Assembly (NCBI RefSeq): GCF_040958095.1
Contig: NC_091175.1
Coordinates: 21,288,003 to 21,352,002 of the forward strand
Reading direction: 5' to 3'
Length of the DNA stretch: 64,000 nucleotides
Origin: Procambarus clarkii
Lineage: Eukaryota; Arthropoda; Malacostraca; Decapoda; Cambaridae
The notes beneath the pieces are model-generated. The model had not been told where the DNA came from, searched no databases, and saw nothing but the letters and a program-made list of their open reading frames with translations. This document shows positions 32,766-44,565 of the stretch, piece by piece. Each line of letters opens with the position of its first letter. The first letter of the stretch is position 1. The translations under genes were made by a program, and so were the position numbers.

Positions 32766-34700
32766 AGACATCAGCAGCCAGGAAGCAGAACGCATAGCAG
32801 TGAAAATAAACAGTAATAAAACCAAAGCAATGACCGTTAAAATGAGAACTCAAGACATCAGACTCGCAATACAAGGACACGAAATTGAGTGGGTTACCTC
32901 TTTTCAATATCTGGGAGTCATAATAGACAGCCAGTTGAAATTCACTCAAGAAATTGAATATCTTCGGTAACTTTGTAAAGCTGGAATCTTAGCTGCTCCC
33001 TGACAAGTCTTAGAGAGGGTGCATCTCTACCAGTACTCAAAATGTACTACGTTCAAGCAGTTAGGTCACTCATCGACTATGCTGCTCCTGCTCTTACATC
33101 CCTCAGTGATAACCAATGGCAGAAACTGGAAGTGTCTCAGAATGATGCTCTCAGAACAATGCTGGGAGCACCTATATGAGCGCGTCAAGAGAATCTAAGA
33201 ATGGAAACCAACTTGCCAGCCTTAGAAAAAAATCAAATAAAGAAAGCCATAATAAACAGCAAAACTTGTTGGAACCACCGCCAGATTGTCAAAGATAGCA
33301 TACACAAATCGCTTCACAGAAACCTTCAATATAGAACAAGTGTATGGACGGATAATCTGGTCGGGATTCTAGAGAAAGTGGACTTGAAATAGACCATTAT
33401 AAACAAAGGAGAAGATAGACCATATCAACACTTTCGGCAGCCTCCTTCATAGGAAGAATCGAGTCTAAAGATAATCATTGAAGGATTACCAGATAAAAAA
33501 TCAGCATGTGACCCACAGAGGCTCAAAGCAGTCATAGAACAACAAATGGAACCCATCTCAAGACCTACAACCACTCACATCTTCACAGACGGATCAGTTG
33601 ATCAAGAAAGAGGTTCTGCTGGGGCAGCAGTTTACACTAACAACCATGAAGCTTACTGGAGCATGAATAGTGGGTGGTTAACTTTGCAGACAGAATTATA
33701 TGCCCTGAAGGACGCCACAAACTATACAATTGAGAATAATTTACATGATGTCATCATTCATTCCGACTCTAAATCTTCGCTCCAGGCATTGTTATTCAGC
33801 CAGCACAGAAATAATATACAACTCGTCACAGAAATCGTACATATAGGAAAAGAAGCCCATAATCTAGGGCTGTCAATCACCCTAAATTGGATACCAAGTC
33901 ACATTGGCTAGATGGTAATGAAAAGGCAGACTCACTAGCAAAAACTGCCACTGCTCTACCTGTTGTACAGGTTAAAATACCTCCAAGTTTTTCACAGATT
34001 AAGGAGCAAATCAAGAAGAGAATACTCTCAACTATCAAAAATCGCCACAGAGCCAAAGTAGCGGAAAGAAGATCCACTGCAATGTGGTACAAACAAGCCA
34101 CTGGGTACTACTCTTTCAAAGCACTGTGGAGAAATGCCCGACAGACCACTGGAACATTATCTAACACACAGTGCACAGTTACAAACCCATTAAGATTTCA
34201 ACTTAGATTCAACAGAGCAGAAGTTGTTAAACACACATGGCAAAATCTTACTGAAGCGACCATACGAGTCATAAATACTCATACTCCGCCCAAGTAAAAC
34301 AGAAACAAGCAACACTTAGTGGGCCAGCCAGAGGCTTAGGGCCCGCGCAGGAATATCCCTGAAAAACAAAAGAAAAAAAAATACCCTTTCAATCCTGGCA
34401 AAAAGATATCCAGAGACATTGCAGTAGCCATACACAGACTCAGACTTGGTTATAAGAGCTGCTGGGAGGTAATAAACTAAATAGTTAAAGAATGTCATAT
34501 CTGTGGAACAGATGCAGAGGCACCACTATTGCATTTCTGGAATGTGAAGCAATTGAAGCCCTGTGCATCAAACTTATTAATCCAACGACAGCAGCTGCAT
34601 TAGATGCAAGTTCCACAGCGATTACAATGATTAGAAAAGCAGTTGAAGAATGGGACACACTAGCAAACATTCTCCATTTACATCCGCCATCAAGATAATG
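32766..34700 (+). pseudogene. LINE with RNase H, decayed
   Basis: Starts inside the RT palm-thumb region (WVTSFQYLGVIIDSQLKF at 32890). The RNase H domain at 33546-33911 shows IFTDGSVD, LQTELYALKD, IIHSDSKSSL and WIPSHIG; after a one-base shift the frame continues DGNEKADSLAK (33910-34297). It then passes QATGYYSFKALW, is interrupted by a repeat at 34312-34390, and resumes AVAIHRLRLGYKSCWE and a zinc-finger-like HICGTDAEAPLLHF. Catalytic residues of RNase H are present, but stops and shifts make it dead. Same clade as 12655-13800. Confidence 0.8.
34312..34390 (+). mobile_element. Short A-tailed repeat inside the LINE
   Basis: GTGGGCCAGCCAGAGGCTTA ... CGCGCAGGAATATCC then an A-rich tail. Also at 1501-1556. 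Confidence 0.55.
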
Positions 34701-34834
34701 TTATTAAAACAAGACTAAAACCGGTTCGCTAAAACAGAAGCGAAAAAGAAACAGGGGAAAAGGAAGAACCCCCACCTCCATTTAAAACTGACACAAATAT
34801 CACAGTAACAAGGTTATCGCGAGTAACCGAACTC

Positions 34835-34905
34835 AGTTACGGGCTCACTATAGCCCATGCTACAAGAACATTTCGTTCTGAGTACCTAAATCTAAAACAA
34901 CAAAA
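34835..34905 (+). mobile_element. Short hairpin-rich SINE copy
   Basis: TTACGGGCTCACTATAGCCC, TCGTTCTGAGTA and a CTAAAACAACAAAAA tail. Confidence 0.65.
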
Positions 34906-34909
34906 ATCA

Positions 34910-36295
34910 TGATGTGGGTCTGCCTCCACAGAGAAAGTTATTCTCCACCCGAGCAAAAATGATGTCATCGCAGGAGCGTGTCGTGTGCAAAGTTCTTAAG
35001 AAGTCACTTGAGGTGAGAGGGTGTCAAGAGTCAGGACGCAAGTCGTCGCTCCTGAAGAAGGATATTTGCGACTTATGGAGAAGATTCTGTGAGGAGCTTC
35101 GCGAGTGACGTGTGAGGAAGCTGTGGGAGGACGATTAGTGACATCTCTTAAATAGTGGCAATGAGTAGGGGCGACCTGAAGCCAGTTGGGTGGTCGTGCC
35201 CTGAGGAACCGCAGTGGTGAATCCTTCAAGAGGATTGTTTGGCCAGGTGTACCTGATTGGCACCTGTGCTGTGACCCTTTACACGCAAGTCAAGATTGAA
35301 AAAAAAAGACAATTAGTGGCAGTCAAACAGAAGTTGTGTGGACGACTGGGCAGAGCGTCGCTACCTAGATATTTTACGGTAAGAGCTTATTAAACTACCG
35401 TATGTTGCTTGTTGTAGCAAGATCGTGTGCCCAGAGATCTTGTATAATGTTCATGAACGTAAATTAGAAAGTCTGTGGAAATAATGAAATGATATAACGA
35501 GTTTAAAGTGAATTAACACTATGAAGGCGGGAGCGACACGTACTTACTCGGCTGTGGTTAATGGCTGACTAAGGGGGAGAGCCCCCCCGGTGGACGGAGA
35601 TTTTCGGTGTGGACTCGTCCAGGTAGGGGAGTACCCCCACAGTACAGGCCAGTGAGTGGTATTAGGAGGAGGATTTTATTTAATAAATGCTATTTGTGTT
35701 TTGATGGGAGGATATTTTTGCTATTATGTGGTAATGGAATTTTAGGTTTATGTATGATAGACGTGGTGCGCCCAGAGTTGATGTAGCAGTGGTATATGGA
35801 GGACGCGAGTCATTAGTTGATGTAGCAGCGATATAGGAAAGCTACATGAGGACCTACTTAATTTGAGGACCCAGTAGTGGATGGTCCCAGTAGTGATTCC
35901 TAGGAAGATCAATCACCATAGAGGACACGTGTTATGTAGCGAGAGTAGCTGATCTTCCGGGTGAGATAAAGATGAATTATGTGGGCATCATTATATGTTT
36001 GAGAGATGGATGGATTTATGTAGAATGTCCGACGCAATGCAAGGTGAGAGCTTTGATATGTTTTGGGTGTATTATATAAATTACGCGTAAAAAGCCTAAC
36101 CCAGACGATGATGTGACTAATGCACAGCGGGTTGCTGGAGGTTCAAGCAGCAGCCTAACAATTACTTGGAGTACGGATCATATGTAAGCGTGATGCTATT
36201 TTGTAGAACCATTACCATTATTATTTTATTCTCTTATTGTTTGCAGTAAATGTTTGTCTGTTAGATAACTCACCCTTGTCCTGGTGAGGATTTCT
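34910..36295. other. No gene recognised
   Basis: No frame longer than about 75 codons and no similarity I recognise. The block near 35570-35650 (GGGGGAGAGCCCCCCCGGTG) can form a strong hairpin. It could be part of an unrecognised repeat or untranslated sequence. Confidence 0.4.
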
Positions 36296-36299
36296 ATTG

Positions 36300-36430
36300 A
36301 TTTTATTTATTCATTTATGTACATACAAGAAGGTACATTGGGGGCTAAGACATAGCAATGATGATTTTACATTATTGTAAAGCCACTAGTACGCATAGCG
36401 TTTCGGCCAAGTTCTTAATCTAACAGATAA
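36300..36430 (-). mobile_element. LINE 3' end fragment (GILSKIRYY family)
   Basis: In minus orientation: TTAAGAACTTGGCCGAAACG, CTATGCGTACTAGTGGCTTT, then AATGTAC...AAATAAA. Same 3' UTR as at 36840-37000 and 61495-61620. Confidence 0.7.
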
Positions 36431-36659
36431 TTTTAAGTAGATAATTGCCACCATTTCTAAGAGGAAAGAGAGAAATAATTGCAGTCCAGACGACAGCACG
36501 CAGAAAACAAAGAGGGGAGCCAGGAGGAGGTCAGCCTAAAACACTGAGACAGAGGGTAAGTCATAGTGTGTAGCCATGACGATGAGCCAGTTCTGAGCCG
36601 AATTCCCAAACGTTGAGCCCCTTCTCCATATTTAAGTTCATTGTCCAGCCCGTCTTGCT

Positions 36660-38290
36660 AAGGTTTCCCTACGTCAAGGAAACGGTCAATTTAAAGTGTC
36701 CTCTTAACCTGTCCTGCAGACCTGTCCTCTTAAAAAGAACGTCGCTTTTGGCCGTTTGCCCGTATGGCCAAATTTGGACGTAACTTGAAAATGAAAAAAA
36801 AATGAAAATAAATTTGGGATTTTTTTTCAACAACAATACAATACAATACAATACAATTTTATTTAGGTAAGGTACATACATACAATAAATATTTACAAGG
36901 ATTGTTTGACTTATAGGTAGAGCTAGTACATACAATGCCTAAAGCCACTATTACGCAAAGCGTTTCGGGCATGATAAACTTAAATGACAAGCTTAATACT
37001 AATTGAGCATAATGAGTAGAATGAAAACAAGAAATGAAAACATAGATGAAAAAGCAGCACAAATACAATTATGTCGACAAACAGCGCTCTTTAAAGAAAA
37101 AAACAGACATTGGTTGACAATAGAAGGGTAAGGTAGGTTACAGGGAATTTATTAGGTATAGCTTCGCTTTTAACTTAAACTGGTTGAGAGAGGTACAGTC
37201 TTTAACATGGTTGGGAAGGTCATTCCACATTCTGGGCCCCTTGATTTGTAGAGCATTTCTAGTTTGATTAAGTCGTACTCTAGGAATATCAAAACTATTT
37301 ATTTCTGGTGTGATGCTCATGGGTTCTAATACAACCTTCTATGAAGCTTTTGAGATCAGGATTGGCATTATAGTTTAGCGTTTTATATATGTATAATACA
37401 CATGAGAGAATGTGCAGTGACTTAATGTCTAACATATTCAGAGATTTAAGTAGGGGTACCGAGTGATGTCTGGGGCCAGAATTGGATATTGTCCTAATAG
37501 CAGCTTTGTGTTGAGTAATTAGAGGACGTAAGTGATTTTGGGTAGTAGAGCCCCAAGCACAAATACCATAGTTGAGATATGGATAGATAAGGGAGTAATA
37601 GAGAGTCACCAGGGCAGGGCGTGGTACATAATATCTGATCTTAGAAAGAATGCCCACAGTTTTTGAAACTTTTTTTGATATGTTTAGAATGTGTTCCTGG
37701 AAATTCAGCTTGTGGTCAATGAGAATGCCAAGGAATTTGCCATCTAATTTGTTACAAATTTGGGTATTGTTTATTTTGAGATTTATTTGATTAGAGGATT
37801 TATTGCCAAACAGAATATAGAAGGTTTTGTCAATGTTAAGGGTGAGTTTGTTGGCAGTTAGCCACAGATGGACTTTATTTAGCTCAGTATTTACTGTGGC
37901 ATTTAGAGCAAGGGGATCAGGACTGGAGTAAATGAAGGAGTAAACAACAGTAAGTTAAGGGTCCTCTGGTAGGTTAGATGGGCAGGAAATTCTCATAAAG
38001 TTTCAAAACGTTATGAAAAACGTTAATTTAAAGTGTCCTCTTATAACCTCTGCGCGTACGCCGGACGACTCAAACAGAACACGGAACAGGACGTCACTTT
38101 TGTGAGTCGATTTCATTTCAAATTACGTCCAAATTTGGCCATATCGCGCATATGAGCCAAAAGTGACGTTATTTTTAAGAGGACGGGTTGCTCTCCTAAC
38201 CTACCACAGGACCCAAAACAGAAAACGGGACTACGTCACTTTCGCCAGCCGCTACTATTTTTTAGTATGACAATTTTTGGCCTTAACGAT
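36660..38290. repeat. Dispersed repeat family split by a LINE insertion
   Basis: Segments 36660-36790 and 37960-38290 share AATTTAAAGTGTCCTCTTA, GGCCAAATTTGGACGTAA (reversed in one) and AAGAGGACGGGTT-type blocks; a minus-strand LINE lies between them. The 3090-3310 repeat is an inverted relative. Confidence 0.5.
36830..37935 (-). pseudogene. LINE C-terminal RT region and 3' UTR (GILSKIRYY family)
   Basis: Minus frames encode VGILSKIRYYVPRPALVTLY, SLIYPYLNYGICAWGS, TQHKAAIRTISNSGP and, after a shift, ALQIKGPRMWNDLPNHVKDC. These are thumb and C-terminal motifs typical of Jockey/CR1-type LINEs. The 3' UTR has CCCGAAACGCTTTGCG and ends in (ATTGT)n at 36833-36856. It is 5'-truncated near 37935. 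Relatives are at 45594, 49777, 51690, 59965 and 63425. Confidence 0.8.
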
Positions 38291-38324
38291 CGTAACGTAT
38301 ACGATCGAAAAGTGACGTTCTTTG

Positions 38325-38430
38325 TAGGAGTACAGGTTGTAGGAGTACAGGTTGTAGGAGTACAGGTTGTAGGAGGACGGGTTGTAGTACAGGTTGCAGG
38401 AGGACGGGTTGTAGGAGGACAGGCTGTTTT
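38325..38430. repeat. 15-16-bp tandem repeat
   Basis: Units AGGTTGTAGGAGTAC and related GGACGGGTTGTAGG, 6-7 copies. Confidence 0.8.
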
Positions 38431-38559
38431 AACGGGTGACTCTCCAGTGTGTGCTCTGCTGGTGTTAGTAGCAGTGGTGGTGAAAGATTAGTTTTTTATT
38501 TATTTTATCAGCGGCTCCCTGATAAGTTGAAAGCCCAGAGTAAATTGGGTGACATGACT

Positions 38560-38615
38560 GATGAAGATTAAGCCACCCAAGAGGTTACACGGGCATGAAT
38601 AGCCCGTAAGTTGTG
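38560..38615 (+). mobile_element. SINE tail fragment
   Basis: GATTAAGCCACCCAAGAGG and ACGGGCATGAATAGCCCGT, as in the tail of the SINE at 26385; a third copy is at 52250-52310. Confidence 0.55.
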
Positions 38616-39004
38616 TGACACCTGAGAGAAGAATATTAAAGGGGGCCCCTAATAAGACTTATTCTTAGTTATTCTGAGTTCTATTCTCATAGCTGAGGGT
38701 TTTCCCTGTTAGTTTTACACGCAGATAGGTACAGGAGTAGACGACTTCTGACTCCTGTTGACAGGTTTAGAATTTTCCCTTCCCATAGCTCATGGTAAAC
38801 ATTACCCGGCTAGTTTTACCTGGAACACGACCCGTCAATCGGTTAAGAACCAGGTTCTCATTTACCGTTGGATGACCAGTTAAGGAATAGCGTCCGGTCA
38901 ATCATCCATGTACTGAGATCGAACAGGGAGTGATCCCAGGCGGCGGGGGTTAGAATCCTGATCGGGTCAAGAGATATTTAATATACAGTACACACACATT
39001 TTAG

Positions 39005-39235
39005 GTTTATATGGAGGTCAAACTAACCTCCTCCAGGTCGAATTAACTACTGACCTTCCCTAGGATACAACCCCACAACAGTTGCCTAACTCAGGTCATC
39101 CAGGTTAACAAGTGAAGGTACCTATTTACTGTTAGGTGAGTGGAAGAATTAGGTGAAAGGAAACGTGCTAACCGTTTCAGTCTCGCCTGGGATTATCGAG
39201 TGAGTCTAGATCGAACCCAACTGTACTACCGAGAT
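39005..39235 (-). mobile_element. tRNA-derived SINE copy
   Basis: ATACAACCCCACAACAGTTG, GGTACCTATTTACTGTTAGG and GGAAACGTGCTAACCGTTTC match the common SINE body. The tRNA-like head (reversed GATCGAACCCA) is at the high end. Confidence 0.65.
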
Positions 39236-39711
39236 CCTTACCTACACAAACTCACTAGGTAAAAAAAACAAAAAAAAAAAAAGTGGTATGTAGGTCTACA
39301 TCGGTCAGTGACCTAGAAAACTTAAATATTTATAGAAATTATCGTACTTTACGTAATAACGTCCTTTGGAAACACTTAGAACGATAATTTTTACTACTGA
39401 GCAATACACTGTGGAAATATATGACGTGACGGTTTATTTAGAAACAGGCCAGGTAAGGTAGTAGTAATACAACTCTGTGAACCTGCACCTGCAGGTCAGC
39501 TGGTGTGTGTACTAGTAGGGAGGACATGGAGGGTCCCCTGCCAATATTTTATTTAGGGGAGTGGGGGGGAGGCATTGGTCTTTATTTCATCTTTGGATTA
39601 TGAATTGTGAGGCTTGATTTCCGTCCAGTAGATCAAGGCTCTCAGGCCACCAGCTATGTGGAGGGAAGTCTCATCTTGGAGTAATCTTTCTACTACTCCT
39701 TATTAAGACTA

Positions 39712-39790
39712 CTCAATAGCTCGCTCAATAGAGTTTCGGCCTCACAAGCGTGGGGTCCACGGTTCGAGTCTCCTAGAGCAAAGGTGAATG
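39712..39790 (+). other. tRNA-like sequence, copy 1
   Basis: TCAATAGAGTTTCGGCCTCA ... CACGGTTCGAGTCTCC: A- and B-box-like segments. Its neighbour at 40010-40085 is 75-80 percent similar, so it is a repeat, not a tRNA gene. Confidence 0.5.
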
Positions 39791-40670
39791 GACTGGAGTG
39801 GACCGTTCAACTGGCCAAGGAATTTGGTGAATATGAACCATTATCTAAGGAGGGTGTTCACCGGCTCTACATAACGGTTGAGACAGAAGAGGCAGTGGAA
39901 CATCTAACGACTGAAGGATTTAAGAATATTGTTTTAAATAAAAAGTAAAAAATTCCAGTTTGGCAGCAGGATGCTGCTTCTGGAAACTCTCTTTATTGAG
40001 ACTACTCAGAGCCCAGTCGACAGAGCTTCGGCCTCACATGTGTGGGGTTCACGGTTCGAGACCCATACAGCCTAGGTGAATGGAATTTGTTTTAGTTACT
40101 CCTGAAGTGGGAATAATTTACACTAAGTTAGTTTTTAAGTATCCGACATACTTGGACCCTGAATTTCTTCATCTCAACAATGAAAGTGTTGTATGGGCTA
40201 AGAGGAACATTGTACGTGGTGAAAAACAAAGCCAGATTGTTGCCTGATTAAAGGGTTAGGCTCCAGAAAGACTTTGTACAAGGACTTGGATACAGGAAAG
40301 TGGCAAAATATATTGAGGAGCTTCGTTATGCATGAAGTGTTCTCGCTGGGAACATATGGCTTGAAAATGTCAATTTGACCCCAGATGTCGGTATTGTGGA
40401 AAGAAGCATGACTCGTGACAGTGTAGTCAGGATTGACAAAGGAGAAATATTTTTGCCATCTTGCTGCAATTGTCGAGGCATCCACAATTCTGGTTCCTCT
40501 CTATGTCCCATGAAGCCCCATGTGAGAGATTCCAAGCCGACACCCATAAGCAGGGCAAACGTAGCTCCGAAGGAAGGCAGGATCGTACAGCAGGAACAAG
40601 TAGAAACAGTGGAGAAACAACGATATTGTGACCAACATTTGGGAGAAAGGTACGGCGACAATTAAGGGTA
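39790..40670 (+). pseudogene. LINE ORF1 (gag-like) with zinc knuckles, decayed
   Basis: Plus-strand remnants include LYITVETEEAVEHLTTEGF (39860), then after a tRNA-like insertion RNIVRGEKQSQIV (40200) and a Cys-rich block: CMKCSRWEHMA, C, then CRYCGKKHDS and CNCRGIHNSGSSLC (40335-40510). This spacing fits the CCHC zinc knuckles of the nucleic-acid-binding ORF1 of I/Jockey-type LINEs. Stops and frame shifts show it is dead. The part from 40670 to 41040 has open frames without recognisable motifs. Confidence 0.65.
40010..40085 (+). other. tRNA-like sequence, copy 2, inside LINE ORF1
   Basis: GTCGACAGAGCTTCGGCCTC and CACGGTTCGAGACCC; interrupts the gag-like reading at about codon 60 of the visible part. 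Confidence 0.5.
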
Positions 40671-41044
40671 GCCTAGTGGCAGTATGACACAAAGCTGAAA
40701 AAGTGTACCCTCGTGATGAGGTACAGGGCAGCGTCGTGCAGTCTGCGATCGGTACACACATCTTGGAATACCTAAAAGAGTTGGACAAGAGGATTTAAGC
40801 TTTCGAAACATTAGCTATGGCAAACAGATGGGGTGTAGTGAGGAGTGGAAGAGGATGGCGTATCACGGATGGAAGTCTCGGGAAAATGAACTATCCACTA
40901 ATGATGGCAGTGTTCAGCCCCGTATGGTGGAAAATGTTGACGGAGAAGCTCAGGAAAAATGGTTTACAAATATAAAATTTGAAGACATAGTTAAAATAGA
41001 GTTACCTTTGATTGTAGTAGGGGATGTATAATAGTATTTCTTGG

Positions 41045-41120
41045 GCCATGAGAATAATCTTGGGATTATTCTCGTGGCTTCATTTTGTACTCTCTCTAAT
41101 TTGTTTCGTTTGCCTTTACC
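41045..41120 (-). pseudogene. LINE RT C-terminal relic
   Basis: Minus translation NKLERVQNEATRIIPRLF is the LEKVQxxATRLIP thumb motif of LINE RTs. Nothing else of the element is recognisable. Confidence 0.5.
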
Positions 41121-41454
41121 AAAACAAAAAATGACAGGGGGCAGCATTATCAATAAGAGATCTCACAGTATGACATGTGATTACCATTGGAATGTGAAAT
41201 ATAGAATGATTAATTATTGTGTACTTTATGGGTTTGTGAGCCCCTTGACGGACCTTATACAGACTAAGGTAGAAATAGTCTAGGCTACTCTATCCTTTTG
41301 AGATGTACTTCCTTTTCTCAATAAACTTACTTGATTACCTGCCTAATAATGATACACTATTCTAAAGTGAATACACAAGTTAAAACTGGAAAAAAAATTT
41401 GTTTAGAAATCAATGGCACAAGTCCATGGGTTGAATTCAGCTCAATATGCAGAT

Positions 41455-41605
41455 GATGAGTCACAATAACGTGTGAAAAATGTTGACCAAGCCACACTGG
41501 AAATTGAAGAGACGACGACGTTTCAGTCCGTCCTGGATCATTATCAATCGACTTGACAATGGTGTAGGACGGACCGAAACGTCATCGTCTCTTCAATTTC
41601 TCGTG
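41455..41605. mobile_element. Foldback element with hammerhead-like arms
   Basis: GAAGAGACGACGACGTTTCAG at 41506 mirrors GAAACGTCATCGTCTCTTC ending near 41595, with the AATCGACTTGACAATGG block between. It starts with GAGTCACAATAACGTG, as do copies at 44610 and 60570. Shorter relative of the 60561-60983 element. Confidence 0.65.
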
Positions 41606-41849
41606 AGCTCTGTAGTGCAACTAGGCGAATCTACACTCGGCTCCTACCTCACCCTGAAGTGCTGCAACCCTTTTCACGTGCGCCTCATGGAGCCAGTCCT
41701 GATGCAGCTCTGAGTCCGTCTTGCGTAATATTACCTCGCCGAGTTATAGGTGAAACAACAGATGGGTAAAAAATAAAGTCTGGGGGTGAAATGATGGTAG
41801 TTCATTGGCGTTGTCCTTTGATTGTTAAGAGGGCATGCCAATATACACC

Positions 41850-42310
41850 CAGGCTGGTCGCCTGGTCGTCGTGGAGACCACAGCACCCAGGCTGGTCGTC
41901 GTGGAGACCACCACACCCTGGCTGGTCGTCGTGGAGACCACAGCACCCAGGCTGGTCGTCGTGGAGACCACAGCACCCAGGCTGGTCGTCGTGGAGACCA
42001 CCACACCCAGGCTAATCGTCGTGGAGACCACAGCACCCAAGCTGGTCGTCGTGGAGACCACCACACCCAGGCTGGTCTCCTGGTCGTCGTGGAGACCACC
42101 ATACCCAGGCTGGTCTCCTGGTCGTCGTGGAGACCACAGCACCCAAGCTGGTCGTCGTGGAGACCACCATACCCAGGCTGGTCTCCTGGTCGTCGTGGAG
42201 ACCACAGCACCCAAGCTGGTCGTCGTGGAGACCACCATACCCAGGCTGGTCTCCTGGTCGTCGTGGAGACCACAGCACCCAAGCTGGTCGTCGTGGAGAT
42301 CACCACACCC
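41850..42310. repeat. 30-bp minisatellite with 12-bp insert variants
   Basis: Unit GGCTGGTCGTCGTGGAGACC + ACAGCACCCA. Four units carry an additional TCTCCTGGTCGT stretch (42-bp form). Open frames on both strands are artefacts. Confidence 0.95.
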
Positions 42311-42689
42311 TGACTGACCTTCAACGCACTGCGCCGCTCCAACGTAAATAAAGGCGGGAAAAGACGGCGGGTTAGCAGAGTCTTAACAAGGTAGTTGAAT
42401 AATTAGCCAGAGTAATAAGTGCCGAGCGTCATTTAATATGTAACTCAATATATTATTAAGTTATATAAACTCCGCCGTATCTTCAACTCATATAAGGGGA
42501 AATGTAAAAAGTTTGTGCACTGTTTGTCCCACGACATCATTATCATCAATACTGCATCTACTGGGAGTCCTTTAATTGTCTGAATTAATTAGTTACCGTT
42601 GTTACATATTTGTAAGGCAGGATATATTTTTAACAAAACCACGTTGCGTTGATTTTATTAGATTGTTCACGGCGAGATGGTGAATGGTT

Positions 42690-43500
42690 TGGGTTCTTTC
42701 CATGAGTTTGCAGATGTGTGATGTCCTTTTTTTTTAATAGGAGTGACATTTGCATATTTCCAGTCTCGGGGAACTATCCCTTGGTCCAAAGATTTTCTGA
42801 AAAAGTGTTTCAATGGAAGACATACTTCAGCTGCTAGTTCTTTTACGACTTTGGATTGGATTGAATTCCATCCACACCTGGGGCTGTTGAATCTTTGGTT
42901 ACCAATGCTTTTCCTAATTACAGCCCATGTTCCACAAAATCTTTAAGTTTTAAGCACGTTTTCTTTCGTAGTTTCTTTTGGTTGACCTGATTTCGTGGAT
43001 AATTGAATTTAGACCCCCTTCTCTATATCTCATGTTTTTGTTTTGTTTTTTGTAGATCGATGCCTGCTTCAGAGGTTTTGTGTAATTATTAAAGCTCTTT
43101 TTACTGCCTGTATCATCCATCTAGGCTTTCCTTTCTTTCTCATTATTTTGACCAAGCTCAGTGATGACCTTTTGAAGTCTTCCCATGATACACCGATGCT
43201 TTGATCTTCTATTAACTCCTTCCAGGTGGTGTTTTGCAATTCCTCTCTCGTTCCTTGATAGTCTCCTCAGGGGGTAGTCTAAAAAGTCATCATCCAGGAC
43301 TTTTACAAGGGTTTCCATAATTGTACTCCATCTTAAAATATTATCACTAGAAGGGGGGCGAGCTTCTTCCCTACCTGTATTCGATTGATCATGCCATCTT
43401 CTGATGCTGGCACAAGATCTAGAATGTTTTTCCATCGGGTAGGTTGTGTCTCAGGGGAATTGACACAGCAGTCAAAGTCAAATAATTTAGTACAAGTGAT
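42690..43500 (-). pseudogene. LINE linker and RT N-terminal fragment
   Basis: Minus frames give DFLDYPLRRLSRNERG (43260), then DSTAPGVDGIQ (42890), VKELAAEVCLPLKHFFRKSL, and PRDWKYANVTPI (42740), the classic start of a LINE RT. Frameshifts occur between pieces. The element is truncated at about 42690. It is not collinear with the RT piece at 43650-44170, so at least two insertions or a rearrangement are involved. Confidence 0.65.
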
Positions 43501-43642
43501 ACTCGTACAAGGGGGTATAGGTGGAAACAGAGTACCCAGCTCAATAAGCTCAGGAACCTGTACAAGAGTTGATTGACAGTCGAGAGGCGGGACCAAAGAG
43601 CCGAAGCTCAACCCCTCTCAAGCACAACTAGGTGAGTATGTG
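43500..43642 (+). mobile_element. LINE/SINE 3' tail fragment
   Basis: Contains TTGATTGACAGTCGAGAGGC and CACAACTAGGTGAGTA, the tail shared by the LINE at 21300-21402 and the SINE at 19612. It splits the two minus-strand LINE pieces around it. Confidence 0.75.
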
Positions 43643-43649
43643 ATGTAAT

Positions 43650-44170
43650 CCCCATGTAAAGAACAGGGCAGGTCAGCAGTTATACACGCCGAGAAGAGTT
43701 GGTGGTAGGCAACTTCCCTGTGGTACTCCACTTATCAGTTCTATTGCATACCCAAATCAGTAAGTAATTATGAAAAAGGCACCAAACCGGGATGCATACC
43801 CAAATAGCTGCCGATGCTAAGCTTTTCTGTTCTTGTCTATGACGCTGCACCATGTGACGGTAAATCTCTGTTGAAGCTATCTATTCAAATACCTTGAATT
43901 TTAAACAGGTGTGCCAGACTGTCAAAAGCTTTTGATACATCTTTCAGCAGTTTATCACATTGCTTATTTTTCCCCGACATGAAATTGGCTATACTGTATG
44001 TTCATTTGTCAGGGCTATAGCTGTATGGACCCCTCTGTGGTGTCTGACAAACTTTTGTTCCACCTCCATGCGCTTCACCAATCTGTCGCTGATAATTTTG
44101 TCGAATATTTTACCTAAAATCCCGAAAATGGAAATTGGTCTGCAATTCCCTGTTCAGTTGTGATTTACCT
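43650..44170 (-). pseudogene. LINE RT fragment
   Basis: Minus frames give ILGKIFDKIISDRLVKRME, VRHHRGVHTAIALTNEH and DVSKAFDSLAHLF (motif A region). Several stops. Family not assigned. Confidence 0.6.
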
Positions 44171-44399
44171 GGCTTAAAGATTAATTTGATAGTGACATTT
44201 TACAAGTAGGTGGGGAACAGTTCAGATGTAAGTGCTGCATTTAACGTGTTAACATTTAAAAATTTTAGTTAAAATTACTGTACTTCTCTTCTGTTTCAAT
44301 CTCTGCTGTTTCGTCCATCATGTAATTTTCATCATTCTTTTTACCTTTTTTCCCCATATTTTTCAATTCAATTTATGGTTTTGATCTCAATTTTTTTTA

Positions 44400-44565
44400 A
44401 GTTTTAATCTAAATGTTTTCCCACATCATGCCCGAAACGCTGTGCATATTAGTAGCTTTAGGCATAGTATATACTGTACTAGCTCTATCTAGAAATCTAA
44501 CATTATGTTTGTAACTCATTTTGAATGTATGTACTTGAATAAACATTATTATTATTGCAGACGAG
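44400..44565 (+). mobile_element. LINE 3' UTR (GILSKIRYY family) with duplicated tail
   Basis: GCCCGAAACGCTGTGCATAT, TAGTAGCTTTAGGCATAG and CTTGAATAAACATTATTATT; the last block is repeated directly at 44576-44600, suggesting tail slippage. Confidence 0.7.

Noticed and set aside
34914-35108. 64-codon frame as a short gene
   Set aside because: No similarity recognised, no start or splice context; left as unannotated sequence.
40828-41031. 67-codon frame as a host exon
   Set aside because: No splice signals or domain seen; it lies between LINE remnants.
41731-42342. 203-codon Trp-rich frame on the minus strand
   Set aside because: Translation of the 30/42-bp minisatellite; all frames on both strands are open.
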